In this document: piece by piece, positions 16,483 through 23,861 of the stretch | Position numbering within the stretch: position 1 is the stretch's first letter | Layout: every line of letters starts with the position of its first letter | NCBI GenBank assembly: GCA_016706845.1 | Contig: JADJIV010000033.1 | Location: forward strand, 1 to 37,846 | Direction: 5' to 3' | DNA length: 37,846 nucleotides | Origin: PNOJ01 sp016706845 | GTDB lineage: Bacteria > Krumholzibacteriota > Krumholzibacteriia > LZORAL124-64-63 | Notes under the pieces: generated by a model | Seen by the model: the letters and a program-made list of their open reading frames with translations, nothing else | What the model was told of the DNA's origin: nothing | Database searches by the model: none | Made by a program: the position numbers and the translations under genes

Positions 16483-17529
16483 GTGGCGACCCAGTTCCAG
16501 CATCCGGCCGCTTTCTATCAGGCCGTCGGTGACCCGACGCGCCTGCGGCTGCTGCGGTTGCTCGGACGGGGCGAACTGACGGTCCAGGACATGGTGCAGA
16601 TCCTGGGCTTGAGCCAGCCCGGCGTGTCGAAGCACCTGGCCGTCCTGCGCGAAGCCGGCTGGTTGAGCCACCGCAAGGACGGCACCTGGGGCTGGTACGG
16701 TCTGGCCGACCGCTCCGCCCTGGGCGACGACGAGGGGCTGCGGGACGCCGTGCTCGCCTCGGCGGCGCGCGTGCCCGAGGCCGCCGGCGACGACGAGGCG
16801 CTGCGGCGGGTGCTGGCCGACCGCGACCGCCGCACCGGGGAGTTCTTCGCGGGGATCGCCGGCGCCTGGGACCAGATCCGCCCCGCCTTCGAGGCGCCCG
16901 ACATCCAGGCCGGCGCCGTGGCGGCGCTGGTGCCGCCCGGGTTGGCGGTCCTGGACATCGGCACCGGCACCGGCGCGATGCTGCCGCTGCTCACGGGCGC
17001 GGGCGCGGCGGTCACCGCCGTGGACACCAGCGAGGCGATGCTCGAGCGGGCCCGCCTGCTCTGCGGCCGCGAGGGGATCGCCGGCGTCGAGTTCCGCCGC
17101 GCCGACATCCAGGACCTGCCCTTCGCCGACGGATCGTTCGACGCCGCGTACTGCTCGATGGTGCTGCACCATGTCGCGCGCCCCGAGCGGGCCGTGAGCG
17201 AGATGGCCCGCGTCGTGCGCGGCGGCGGCAAGGTCGTGATCGCGGCCTTCACCCGCCACAACCTGCAGTGGATGCGCGAGGAGCTGGCCCACCAGTGGCT
17301 CGGCTTCTCCCGCGAAGAGGTGCAGTCCCTCTTCGCGCGCCACGGCCTGGTCCCGCGCCGCTACCTCGTGCGCCGGCCGGCGCAGATCGACCTGGCGCGG
17401 GTCTCCCTGCCGCCCGGCCTGCAGGACCGCGGCGCGGTCTGGCCCGACGTGTTCCTGGCCGTGGGGGAGAAGCCCCCCGCCGCGGCCGCCCCATCCGTGA
17501 CCGACGACGCGGGATCCGACCCGCGCTGA
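16483..17529 (+). CDS. ArsR-family regulator fused to a SAM-dependent methyltransferase domain (SahR type)
   Basis: A 348-residue protein. Residues about 8-75 form an ArsR winged helix (FYQAVGDPTRLRLLRLL, LTVQDMVQILGLSQPGVSKH, LAVLREAGWLSHRKDG) without an obvious metal-binding cysteine pair. Residues about 120-300 are a class I methyltransferase fold: motif I VLDIGTGTGAMLPLL (156-170), AVDTSEAMLERAR, ADIQDLPFADGSFDAAYCSM and HHVARPERAVSEMARVVRGG. SahR regulators known from proteobacteria share this ArsR-methyltransferase build, respond to S-adenosylhomocysteine and repress SAH recycling genes. Here ahcY follows after 20 bases, which fits closely. GTG 16483 has GGGGGAAG just upstream. A genuine methyltransferase cannot be excluded. 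Confidence 0.82.
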   Translation: MATQFQHPAAFYQAVGDPTRLRLLRLLGRGELTVQDMVQILGLSQPGVSKHLAVLREAGWLSHRKDGTWGWYGLADRSALGDDEGLRDAVLASAARVPEAAGDDEALRRVLADRDRRTGEFFAGIAGAWDQIRPAFEAPDIQAGAVAALVPPGLAVLDIGTGTGAMLPLLTGAGAAVTAVDTSEAMLERARLLCGREGIAGVEFRRADIQDLPFADGSFDAAYCSMVLHHVARPERAVSEMARVVRGGGKVVIAAFTRHNLQWMREELAHQWLGFSREEVQSLFARHGLVPRRYLVRRPAQIDLARVSLPPGLQDRGAVWPDVFLAVGEKPPAAAAPSVTDDAGSDPR

Positions 17530-17549
17530 CCCGCAAGAGGAGGACGAAG

Positions 17550-18827
17550 ATGACGAGCAAGCACGCAGACGCGGCCCGCAGCAAGGTGGCCGACCCCGGC
17601 CTGGCCGAGCGCGGGCGCAGCAAGATCGACTGGGCCGAGAGCCGGATGCCGGTGCTGATGGCCCTGCGCGAGGAGCACTCCCGGCTGCAGTCCCTCAAGG
17701 GCATGCGCATCGCCGGTTGCCTGCACGTGACCAAGGAGACGGCCGTCCTGATCGAGACGCTGAGCGCCGCGGGCGCCGAGATCTCGTGGAGCGGCTGCAA
17801 CCCCCTGTCCACGCAGGACGACGTGGCCGCCGCGCTGGCCGCCGCCGGCGTCTCGATCTACGCCTGGCACGGGATGAACGTCGAGGAGTTCTACTGGTGC
17901 ATCGACCGCACCCTCGACTTCAAGCCCACCCTCACGCTCGACGACGGCGCCGACCTCATCTTCTCGGTCCACAACCGCCACCCGAACCTGATCGCGGGCA
18001 TCGTCGGCGGCACCGAGGAGACCACCACCGGCATCCACCGCCTGCGCGCGATGGCCGCCGACGGCGCGCTGAAGTACCCGGTCGTGGCGGTCAACGACGC
18101 CGAGACCAAGTGGGACTTCGACAACGTCTACGGCACCGGCCAGTCCAGCCTCGACGGCATCATCCGCGCGACCAGCGTGCTGCTGGCCGGCAAGAACTTC
18201 GTGGTCGCCGGCTACGGCCACTGCGGCAAGGGCTGCGCGATGCGCGCGGCCGGCTTCGGCGCCAGCGTGATCGCCACGGAGATCAAGGCCACCGCCGCCC
18301 TGAAGGCGACCCTCGACGGCCACCGGGTCATGACCATGGACGAGGCGGCCGCCGTCGGCGACATCTTCATCACCGCGACCGGCATGAAGGACGTCATCGT
18401 CAAGCGGCACTTCGAGGTCATGCGCGACGGCGCCATCGTCTGCAACACCGGCCACTACGACTGCGAGATCAACATCGACGACCTCGCCGCGCTGTCGACC
18501 GGCAAGCGCGAGATCCGCGCCAACTGCGAGGAGTACACCCTGCGCGACGGCCGCCGCATCTACCTGCTGGCCCAGGGCCGCCTGGTCAACCTGGCCGCCG
18601 CCGAGGGCCACCCCAGCGAGGTCATGGACATGTCGTTCGCCAACCAGTTCCTGAGCATGGTCCGGCTGGCGCGCGAGGGCCGCGACCTCGCCGCCGACGT
18701 CCACGACATCCCCGAGACGCAGGACCAGTACATCGCCGGCATCAAGCTGCACACCATGGGCATGTCTCTGGACAAGCTCACCGAGGAGCAGATCCTCTAC
18801 GCCGACGACTACTCTGCGGGCACCTGA
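17550..18827 (+). CDS. ahcY: Adenosylhomocysteinase (S-adenosyl-L-homocysteine hydrolase)
   Basis: Splits SAH to homocysteine and adenosine with tightly bound NAD, removing the product inhibitor of methyltransferases. The 425-residue protein is intact: IAGCLHVTKETAVLIETL, AEISWSGCNPLSTQDDVAAA, TLDDGADLIF (with D131), GGTEETTTGIHRL (E156/E157), VNDAETKWDFDNVYGTGQSS (K187, D191), the NAD motif VAGYGHCGKGCAMRAAGFGA (219-238), TGHYDCEIN and the C-terminal end. It lacks the approximately 40-residue insertion of plant and many proteobacterial enzymes, and the YGTGQS sequence is the variant common in archaea and thermophiles; some of these act on S-inosylhomocysteine. ATG 17550 has AAGAGGAGG upstream. 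Likely co-transcribed with the SahR-type gene. Confidence 0.95.
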   Translation: MTSKHADAARSKVADPGLAERGRSKIDWAESRMPVLMALREEHSRLQSLKGMRIAGCLHVTKETAVLIETLSAAGAEISWSGCNPLSTQDDVAAALAAAGVSIYAWHGMNVEEFYWCIDRTLDFKPTLTLDDGADLIFSVHNRHPNLIAGIVGGTEETTTGIHRLRAMAADGALKYPVVAVNDAETKWDFDNVYGTGQSSLDGIIRATSVLLAGKNFVVAGYGHCGKGCAMRAAGFGASVIATEIKATAALKATLDGHRVMTMDEAAAVGDIFITATGMKDVIVKRHFEVMRDGAIVCNTGHYDCEINIDDLAALSTGKREIRANCEEYTLRDGRRIYLLAQGRLVNLAAAEGHPSEVMDMSFANQFLSMVRLAREGRDLAADVHDIPETQDQYIAGIKLHTMGMSLDKLTEEQILYADDYSAGT

Positions 18828-18851
18828 GCCCGGGCGCGTCCGCCGCACGAA

Positions 18852-18878
18852 AGGCCGGCTCCCCGAGGGGGCCGGCCT
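18852..18878. terminator. Hairpin terminator after ahcY
   Basis: AGGCCGGCTCCC pairs with GGGGGCCGGCCT around a short loop, 25 bases after the ahcY stop and 27 before the convergent outer membrane protein stop. There is one T-G pair and no clear U-tract. It probably serves both genes. Confidence 0.65.
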
Positions 18879-18905
18879 GCTCGTATCCGGGAAGCGGGGC
18901 GCGGG

Positions 18906-19705
18906 TCAGATCCCGATCACCAGCCCCAGCGAGAGATTCCAGAAGTGGGTGTTCGTCCAGTAGTAGCTGTCGTTGAAGGGCGACTGCAGGCCCTCCCACT
19001 TGATCTCGTCGCCGGTCAGCACGTAGCCCCAGAGCAGCTGCAGGTCGAGGTTCGCCCGCGAGTTCAACCGGTACTCGGTGCCGAGGCCGGCGCCGAAGCC
19101 GAAATCCTGCCCCTCGATGGCCTGGTCCTGGTAGGTCACGACGTCGCTGCCGCGCCCGTCCTCGTGCAGGGCCCAGTCGAAGTAGAGGAAGCTGGTCCTC
19201 ATGTACGGGTTGAAGCGCGACCCGGGCGTCAGCTTGTTGCCCAGGTAGGCGGTGATGCTCAGGAAGCCGCCGTCGAGCCGCAGGTAGTTGTCCGGCGAGA
19301 TGGGGTCGCCGTCGACGAACCGGTCGTTGATCGCGTCCATCTCGCCCGGCTTGCTGTCGCTCAACCCGAACCCTCCGCGCATGCCGCCGACCGAGACGGC
19401 CAGCCCGTCCAGGACGTACACGCGCAGGTCGCCCATGACGCCCGTCCCCGCCGTCGTCAGGTCGTTGATGTCGGCGACCTTCTCCTTGAGGATGTGCAGG
19501 GGGAGCAGTTGGACGAAGGACGCCGAGGCGGCCAGTAACGAGGGATGCCGCAGCCTGGCGGCGGCCGGGACCTGCACGCTGTCGGCTCCGGCCGCGACGG
19601 CGGCCTGGTCCTGGGCAAGAAACAGGCGAGGGGCGCCAAGCCCAGGAGCAACACCGACAGGGCCACGCCGGCCAGGGGCCGGGACGGGCTCGGGAGCGAA
19701 CGCAT
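18906..19705 (-). CDS. Outer membrane beta-barrel-like protein (one frameshift near the N-terminus)
   Basis: The N-terminus is a clear signal peptide from ATG 19705 (MRSLPSPSRPLAGVALSVLL, then LGLAPLACFLAQDQ after correcting a missing base near 19617), preceded by AAAGGAG. The mature part has alternating strands rich in Tyr, Trp and Gly (LRLDGGFLSITAYLGNK, FNPYMRTSFLYFDWALHEDG, DFGFGAGLGTEYRLNSRANL, LDLQLLWGYVLTGDEI) and ends in a hydrophobic strand (FWNLSLGLVIGI) as beta-barrels do. Corrected length about 265 residues; no named family recognised. Its putative -35 box touches the end of the IS-like element upstream. Confidence 0.7.
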
Positions 19706-19749
19706 GCTTGCGCTCCTTTCGGGGCGGTGGGGGCTGTTGCTGCGCATGG

Positions 19750-19778
19750 AAGATACTGCTTCCCCCCCGTGATGTCCA
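19750..19778 (-). promoter_or_regulatory. Candidate promoter of the outer membrane protein gene, abutting the IS end
   Basis: On the minus strand TGGACA (19773-19778), a 17-base spacer and TATCTT (19750-19755), about 45 bases before the start codon. The first base of the -35 box is the terminal base of the IS-like element. Confidence 0.45.
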
Positions 19779-19787
19779 GGTTGTGCC
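19778..19787 (+). repeat. Terminal inverted repeat, left
   Basis: AGGTTGTGCC, the perfect complement of the right end at 20981-20990. The similarity continues imperfectly for about 17 more bases. Confidence 0.7.
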
Positions 19788-19842
19788 AGCGAGATTGTGT
19801 CCCGGTCCGAAAGAAGCCGGTTTCGTCGCGTGCACTTGCTGG

Positions 19843-20940
19843 TCAGCGTGCCCGCTTGAGTTTGTGGCGGCGGTTGACCCGGAATTCCCTGGTCACGACC
19901 GTCCGGTCGTAGTACTTCCCCCACCTCGGCGGCAGGTCGATCCGTGAGCGGAATAGCCTCTCCGCCAGAACTCCCTTCGCTGAGAGTGGCTCGGCTTCGA
20001 TCCCCTTGAGCATCGCCGGCGTATCGGGCGGTCCCTTTTCCCGCCTGCGCTTGATGTAATTGCGCCAGACGACCAGGATGGCCAGCCGCTCGGCCGAGCC
20101 TTGCCTCCGCTTCGGCCAGCTGATCGTCTCACGCCGATGGCCGGCCTGGCTGTGACGCACGAGCAGATCCAGGAGGTTCGCTTCAAACAGGGGATTCCGC
20201 GCCGTCCGCCTTCTCTTCGCGGATGTGATCATGTGGTCGATGCAGCACGGGACCTCCCGCATGGCATACGGGTAAGTTCGATGATCGTCGCTGCGGACGG
20301 TCGCCACGGTGCTGTCCCGCAGCGCGACCTCCAGCATTTCCTGCACGTCTCTGCGAACATTGCCGGGTTCCGGCGTACCGAGCCGCGACTCGAGCTGACG
20401 CCGGCGGGATTTCTGGTACTCGGTCATCCTGCCTTTGCGACGCAACTCACTGTCGGTGAAATACCGGACGAACGAAGTGTCCGCTTCGACGGCCAGATGG
20501 TGGTGGAAAGGATGGTACTGGCTGAATTCGAAACTCTCGAATCCATCGATGACGAGATCGCCCGCCAGGGGTGCTGCGGCAAGTCTCTGCGCATGAAACA
20601 GCAGGCAGTGGCGGCCCAGGCGAGCCAGCTGGTTGTCGATGGTCGCTGGGGCGGCCTGGAGATCGCGGGCGATCTGACGGTTGGCCATGGCGCCGACCGT
20701 CTTCATGAACAGGTTTGGGAGGATCTCGGGTCGTTTCAGCCAGTAGGTGGTATCGAACGTCTGTCGACTGAAGGAGACGCGGCAATCCAGGCACAGGTAC
20801 CGTTGGATACGGTGGGGTGCACACCGTCGGGTGTAGAAGCCCAGGCGCTTGAAACGCCACTGACGTTGCAAGGTATTATGATATTTGCAGTTGGGGTTCG
20901 GACAGTGAGGAGGCGCCCAAGCCGGGTGATGCGGATTCAT
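19843..20940 (-). CDS. Zinc-ribbon DDE transposase-like protein, IS1-like
   Basis: About 365 residues. The N-terminus has a zinc ribbon (CPNPNC and, after a basic stretch, CLDC) followed by a helix-turn-helix (MANRQIARDLQAAPATIDNQ). A probable RNase H-type core follows: LVIDGFESFEF (first Asp), TVRSDDHRTYPYAM (second Asp) and NPLFEANLLDLLVRHSQAGH followed by RRETISWPKR, which resembles the E-N-R-T-S/K pattern at the end of IS1-type transposases. I set the start at ATG 20940, before the ribbon; in-frame ATG 20973 and GTG 20985 are alternatives, but GTG 20985 lies inside the terminal repeat. The gene is intact, so the element may still be able to move. Family beyond IS1-like is not certain. Confidence 0.72.
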   Translation of the reverse strand: MNPHHPAWAPPHCPNPNCKYHNTLQRQWRFKRLGFYTRRCAPHRIQRYLCLDCRVSFSRQTFDTTYWLKRPEILPNLFMKTVGAMANRQIARDLQAAPATIDNQLARLGRHCLLFHAQRLAAAPLAGDLVIDGFESFEFSQYHPFHHHLAVEADTSFVRYFTDSELRRKGRMTEYQKSRRRQLESRLGTPEPGNVRRDVQEMLEVALRDSTVATVRSDDHRTYPYAMREVPCCIDHMITSAKRRRTARNPLFEANLLDLLVRHSQAGHRRETISWPKRRQGSAERLAILVVWRNYIKRRREKGPPDTPAMLKGIEAEPLSAKGVLAERLFRSRIDLPPRWGKYYDRTVVTREFRVNRRHKLKRAR

Positions 20941-20980
20941 GCCGCGGACCGGCACATCCCATGCCGGACACATTTTCCCG

Positions 20981-20990
20981 GGCACAACCT
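20981..20990 (-). repeat. Terminal inverted repeat, right
   Basis: GGCACAACCT, the perfect complement of the left end at 19778-19787. Confidence 0.7.
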
Positions 20991-21242
20991 ACGGGTTGCC
21001 TTCGGGTTGGTTACGGGGTATCATCATTCGCTGAAGGCCTAGCCTGTCAGCACAGGGTCGGTGCGGTCCCACGCAGCTTGACTCGTGGCTGCGGAGCGGC
21101 CGGCATCAGTGCCTGGGGAAATGAGTCGCCCTTCAGGCCTGGAGACCATCGCCCGCATCGGCGCTTTCTATCCTGGGCCGGGTCCCAAAGGGGTCCCCGG
21201 CCCAGGGTGCTATTACCCCCGGGGGCGGACGGGAGCAGCGAG
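20991..21242 (+). promoter_or_regulatory. Structured non-coding leader upstream of adenosine deaminase
   Basis: 252 bases without a convincing gene. It starts with two direct CGGGTTG copies (20992 and 21004), has CTGAAGG (about 21031) complementary to CCTTCAG (about 21130) enclosing smaller hairpins such as CGCAGC/GCTGCG, and a very strong hairpin at 21172-21206 (CCTGGGCC pairs with GGCCCAGG, plus inner GGG/CCC pairs). The start codon of add is 37 bases after that hairpin. The segment AGGCCTGGAGACC recalls a B12 box, but the rest of a cobalamin riboswitch is not evident. Either an RNA leader or remains of sequence cut by the adjacent IS insertion. Confidence 0.35.
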
Positions 21243-22337
21243 ATGAACACGGACGTGACCGACCGGACGACCCGACAGCTCCTGCACGCGCTGCCCAAGA
21301 CCGACCTCCACGTCCACCTCGACGGTTCCCTGCGGCCGGCGACGATCCGCGAGCTGGCGGCCCGCTACGGGCTGCCCTTCGCCTTCCGCGACGACGACGA
21401 CGTGCGCGCGGTCTGCGAGGTCGGCGAGCAGTGCGAGAGCCTCGAGGACTATCTCAAGGTCTTCGACATCACGCTCCAGATGATGCAGCAGCCCGGCGAC
21501 ATCGAGCGGATCGCCTTCGAGCTGGCCGAGGACGCGCACCGCGAGAACATCCGCTACATGGAAGTGCGCTACTCGCCGATGCTGCACACGGTGCGGGGGT
21601 TGACCCTGGACGAGATCGTCGCCGCGGTGCAGCGCGGGCTGGACCGGGCGCACCGGCGCTACGGCATCGTCACCGGGCAGATCATCTGCGGGATCCGGCA
21701 CATCTCGCCGGCGTCGTCGGTGGAGCTGGCGGAGCTGGCGGTGCGCTGGAAGGGGCGGGGCGTGGTGGCCTTCGACTTGGCGGGCGCCGAGAAGGATTTC
21801 CCCGCCAAGGACCACCTGCAGGCCTTCTACGTGGTGCTCAACCGCAACCTGCCGGTCACCGTGCACGCGGGCGAGGCGTTCGGGCCCGCGAGCATCCACC
21901 AGGCCATCCACTACTGCGGCGCCAACCGGATCGGGCACGGCACCAACCTGGCCGCCGACCCCGACCTGATGCAGTGGGTCAACGACCGGCGCATCGCGGT
22001 CGAGGTGTGCCTGGCGAGCAACATGCAGACGCGGGCGATCGCCCGCTGGTCGGACCACCCCATCAAGCGCTTCCTGGACGAGGGGCTGCGGGTCACGCTC
22101 AACACGGACAACCGGCTGGTGTCGGGCACCACGATGACCCACGAGCTGGAGCTGGCCGTGGCCCACTACGCCCTGAGCGTGGAGCAGGTCACCAAGATCC
22201 TGCTCGACGGCTTCAAGAGCGCGTTCCTGCCCCTGGCCGACAAGGCCCGCCTGATCAACCGCGTGCTCGGGGAGTTCGAGGCCCTGGGCGTGCAGCCGGG
22301 CGGCGTGCTCGATCGCCGCTGGCGCGCCCAGTTCTGA
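21243..22337 (+). CDS. add: Adenosine deaminase
   Basis: Deaminates adenosine (and deoxyadenosine) to inosine using a zinc ion. The 364-residue protein is intact: KTDLHVHLDGSLRPATI (H23, H25), RYMEVRYSPMLHT, FDLAGAEKDFPAKDH, PVTVHAGEAFGPASI (H208, E211), NRIGHGTNLAADPDLM (H232), VCLASNMQTRAI and LRVTLNTDNRLVSGTTMTHE (D289). The NTDNR form is normal for one large bacterial subgroup. ATG 21243 is chosen because the family begins just before the HVHLDG motif; the upstream frame to 20961 is non-coding in appearance. With AhcY and the 5'-nucleotidase nearby it would consume the adenosine made by SAH hydrolysis. Related enzymes also deaminate SAH or 5'-deoxyadenosine. Confidence 0.93.
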   Translation: MNTDVTDRTTRQLLHALPKTDLHVHLDGSLRPATIRELAARYGLPFAFRDDDDVRAVCEVGEQCESLEDYLKVFDITLQMMQQPGDIERIAFELAEDAHRENIRYMEVRYSPMLHTVRGLTLDEIVAAVQRGLDRAHRRYGIVTGQIICGIRHISPASSVELAELAVRWKGRGVVAFDLAGAEKDFPAKDHLQAFYVVLNRNLPVTVHAGEAFGPASIHQAIHYCGANRIGHGTNLAADPDLMQWVNDRRIAVEVCLASNMQTRAIARWSDHPIKRFLDEGLRVTLNTDNRLVSGTTMTHELELAVAHYALSVEQVTKILLDGFKSAFLPLADKARLINRVLGEFEALGVQPGGVLDRRWRAQF

Positions 22338-22350
22338 GGGGCGGGCGCGG

Positions 22351-23302
22351 CTACCGGCCGGCGTAGAGACCGAGCAGCACCGCCGCGTCGATCAGGGCCC
22401 ACAGCACCAGCGCCGTGTACATGCGGGCCTCGTGCTGGCGGGTCGTCAGCTGCCGCGCCCGCCGCCGCCACGCCGCCGCCGCCACGCACCACGCCGCCAG
22501 CGCCAGGCCCAGGACCAGCTGCGGGACCGCCCGGGGAACGGGGTGGGCGAGCAGCAGCGCGGCGGCGCCGACGGCCAACAGCAGGGCCAGGTCCAGCGAT
22601 CGCGCCGCGCCCAGGGCGGTGGCCAGGGTGCGGTCGCCGCGGGCGCGGTCGGGCGCGATCTGGTAGAGCTGGGTCATCGGGTAGAACGAGCCGAACAGCA
22701 GGGCGAACCCGCCCGCCAGCAGCCAGCCCGCGCCGTCAGGCCAGGCGTCCGGCCGCCCGGCCGCGGCCTGGCCGGCCAGCAGCCCGCCAGCGTGGTCCCC
22801 CTCCGTGCCCCACCGCGTTCACCGCGAGATCCAGGCCCGGCACGCCCTTCCAGCGCGTCGCCGGGTGCGAGTAGGCCACCGACAGCAGCGTGCAGGCGGC
22901 GGTCACCGCCGCGAAGCGCGGCGACACCAGCGGCGCGGGGAGCAGGCCCGCGGCCATCAGCAGCAGGGCGAACGCCGCCAGCCGGGGCGGCGGCGGCGGC
23001 GGGGCGCGCAGGTAGGCGATGTCGTCCACGTCGCGGTCGTGGGCGCTGTTGTAGGCCAGCGTCCCGCCGTTGAGGCAGAGGACCCAGGCCAGCCACGCCC
23101 AGGGCAGGACGTCGGGTCGCGCCAGCGCCGCCGTCCCCGGCAGCGCCCCCCGCGCGGCGATCGCACCGCCCAGCGTCGGGTCGGCGAGCAGGCCGACCGC
23201 GAGCTGCGCGGTCAGGATGGGCCACTGGCGGGGACGCAGGAACAGCAGGTAGTCGAAGGGGGGGCCCAGCAGCCTACGCCCGATCCGCCGCGCGCTCGTC
23301 AT
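22351..23302 (-). CDS. UbiA-family prenyltransferase (one frameshift)
   Basis: Membrane enzymes of this family move polyprenyl groups onto aromatic or other acceptors, as in quinone, heme or lipid synthesis. From ATG 23302: LLFLRPRQWPILTAQLAVG (first helix), LCLNGGTLAYNSAHDRDVDD with the first Mg/diphosphate motif N85-x3-D89-x3-D93, and SVAYSHPATRWKGVPGLDL. Near 22797 the frame shifts, then YPMTQLYQIAPDRARGDRTL carries the second Asp motif (D-x4-D variant) and hydrophobic helices follow to TAG 22351-22353. Corrected length about 316 residues, normal. Its first 29 bases overlap the end of the DUF116 gene, so the two are probably coupled. The acceptor cannot be told. Confidence 0.82.
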
Positions 23303-23861
23303 GCTCCGCCCCCCTCGGCGCCGTCGCCAGGCGCAGCTGCGCCGCGAACCAGGCGGGATCGAAGGTGGCGTTGACGCACATGCGCTCCATGCCGGTCAGG
23401 GGCGCCAGCAGGGCGGGGATTTCCGGGACGCTGCGCAGGGCCTTGATCAGGCGGTCGTCGCAGGCGGTGGCGATGATCAGGTCGGGGCGGCGCTCGCGGG
23501 CCAGGGCGAAGGCGACGTGGCTGCGGAAGGCGACCAGTGCCTCGACTTGGAACCGGTCGGCGACCCGCGCCAGTTCGCCCAGGTCGCAGCGGTCGCAGCC
23601 GAGGCAGGTCGCCAGCGAGCCGCCGTCGTCGATCTTGCAGCAGCCCCGCCGGACGCACCGCGGCAGGATGAGCAGCACCGTCGCGGCGCCGTGGGCCGCG
23701 AGGCGGCGCTCCACGCGGCGGTTGTTGGCGGCCACGAGCCGGCGGATCAGGGGCTCGTCCGAGCGGCCGGCCCTGGCCAGCAGGGCGCGGGCCGCCGCCA
23801 CGGCCAGCACGTAGGCGCGGTGCCGCCAGGGCGAGCGGTAGGGGGGGCGGCGGGGGCTCAT
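23274..23861 (-). CDS. DUF116 domain protein
   Basis: A 195-residue protein with a cysteine-rich centre: LILPRCVRRGCCKIDDGG, TCLGCDRCDLGEL, RFQVEALVAFRSHVAFALAR, LIIATACDDRLIKALRSV and MERMCVNATFDPAWFAAQL. This order (LPxC, CC, CxxCxxC, ACDDRL, CVNxxFD) is the DUF116 signature; the family has no established function, although the cysteines suggest an Fe-S or metal site. Its ATG overlaps the stop of the upstream SpoU methyltransferase gene (ATGA), and its end overlaps the UbiA start, so the three form a tight cluster. The C-terminal 20 residues lie in the overlap with ubiA. Confidence 0.85.
   Translation of the reverse strand: MSPRRPPYRSPWRHRAYVLAVAAARALLARAGRSDEPLIRRLVAANNRRVERRLAAHGAATVLLILPRCVRRGCCKIDDGGSLATCLGCDRCDLGELARVADRFQVEALVAFRSHVAFALARERRPDLIIATACDDRLIKALRSVPEIPALLAPLTGMERMCVNATFDPAWFAAQLRLATAPRGAEHDERAADRA

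Larger units (their letters stand above)
19778..20990 (-). mobile_element. IS-like element with 10-bp perfect terminal inverted repeats
   Basis: The 1213-base segment begins with AGGTTGTGCC and ends with its exact complement GGCACAACCT; further inward the ends still agree at many positions (both contain TGTGTCC about 20 bases in). It contains one gene, a zinc-ribbon DDE transposase-like protein, filling almost the whole segment. Base composition is visibly less GC-rich than the neighbours. I see no 8-9 base direct repeat flanking the ends (GTGATGTCC on the left, ACGGGTTGC on the right), so the insertion may be old or its ends slightly different. Confidence 0.75.

Noticed and set aside
19760..21010. 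Target site duplication flanking the IS-like element
   Set aside because: Sequences outside the ends (GTGATGTCC and ACGGGTTGC) do not match at any length of 4 bases or more in register.
21040..21160. Cobalamin riboswitch upstream of add
   Set aside because: AGGCCTGGAGACC resembles the B12 box and some spacing fits loosely, but the 5' partner strand, the CCGGTG/AATCCGG core and the CCACTG element are not convincing, and adenosine deaminase is not a known target. Kept only as a structured leader.
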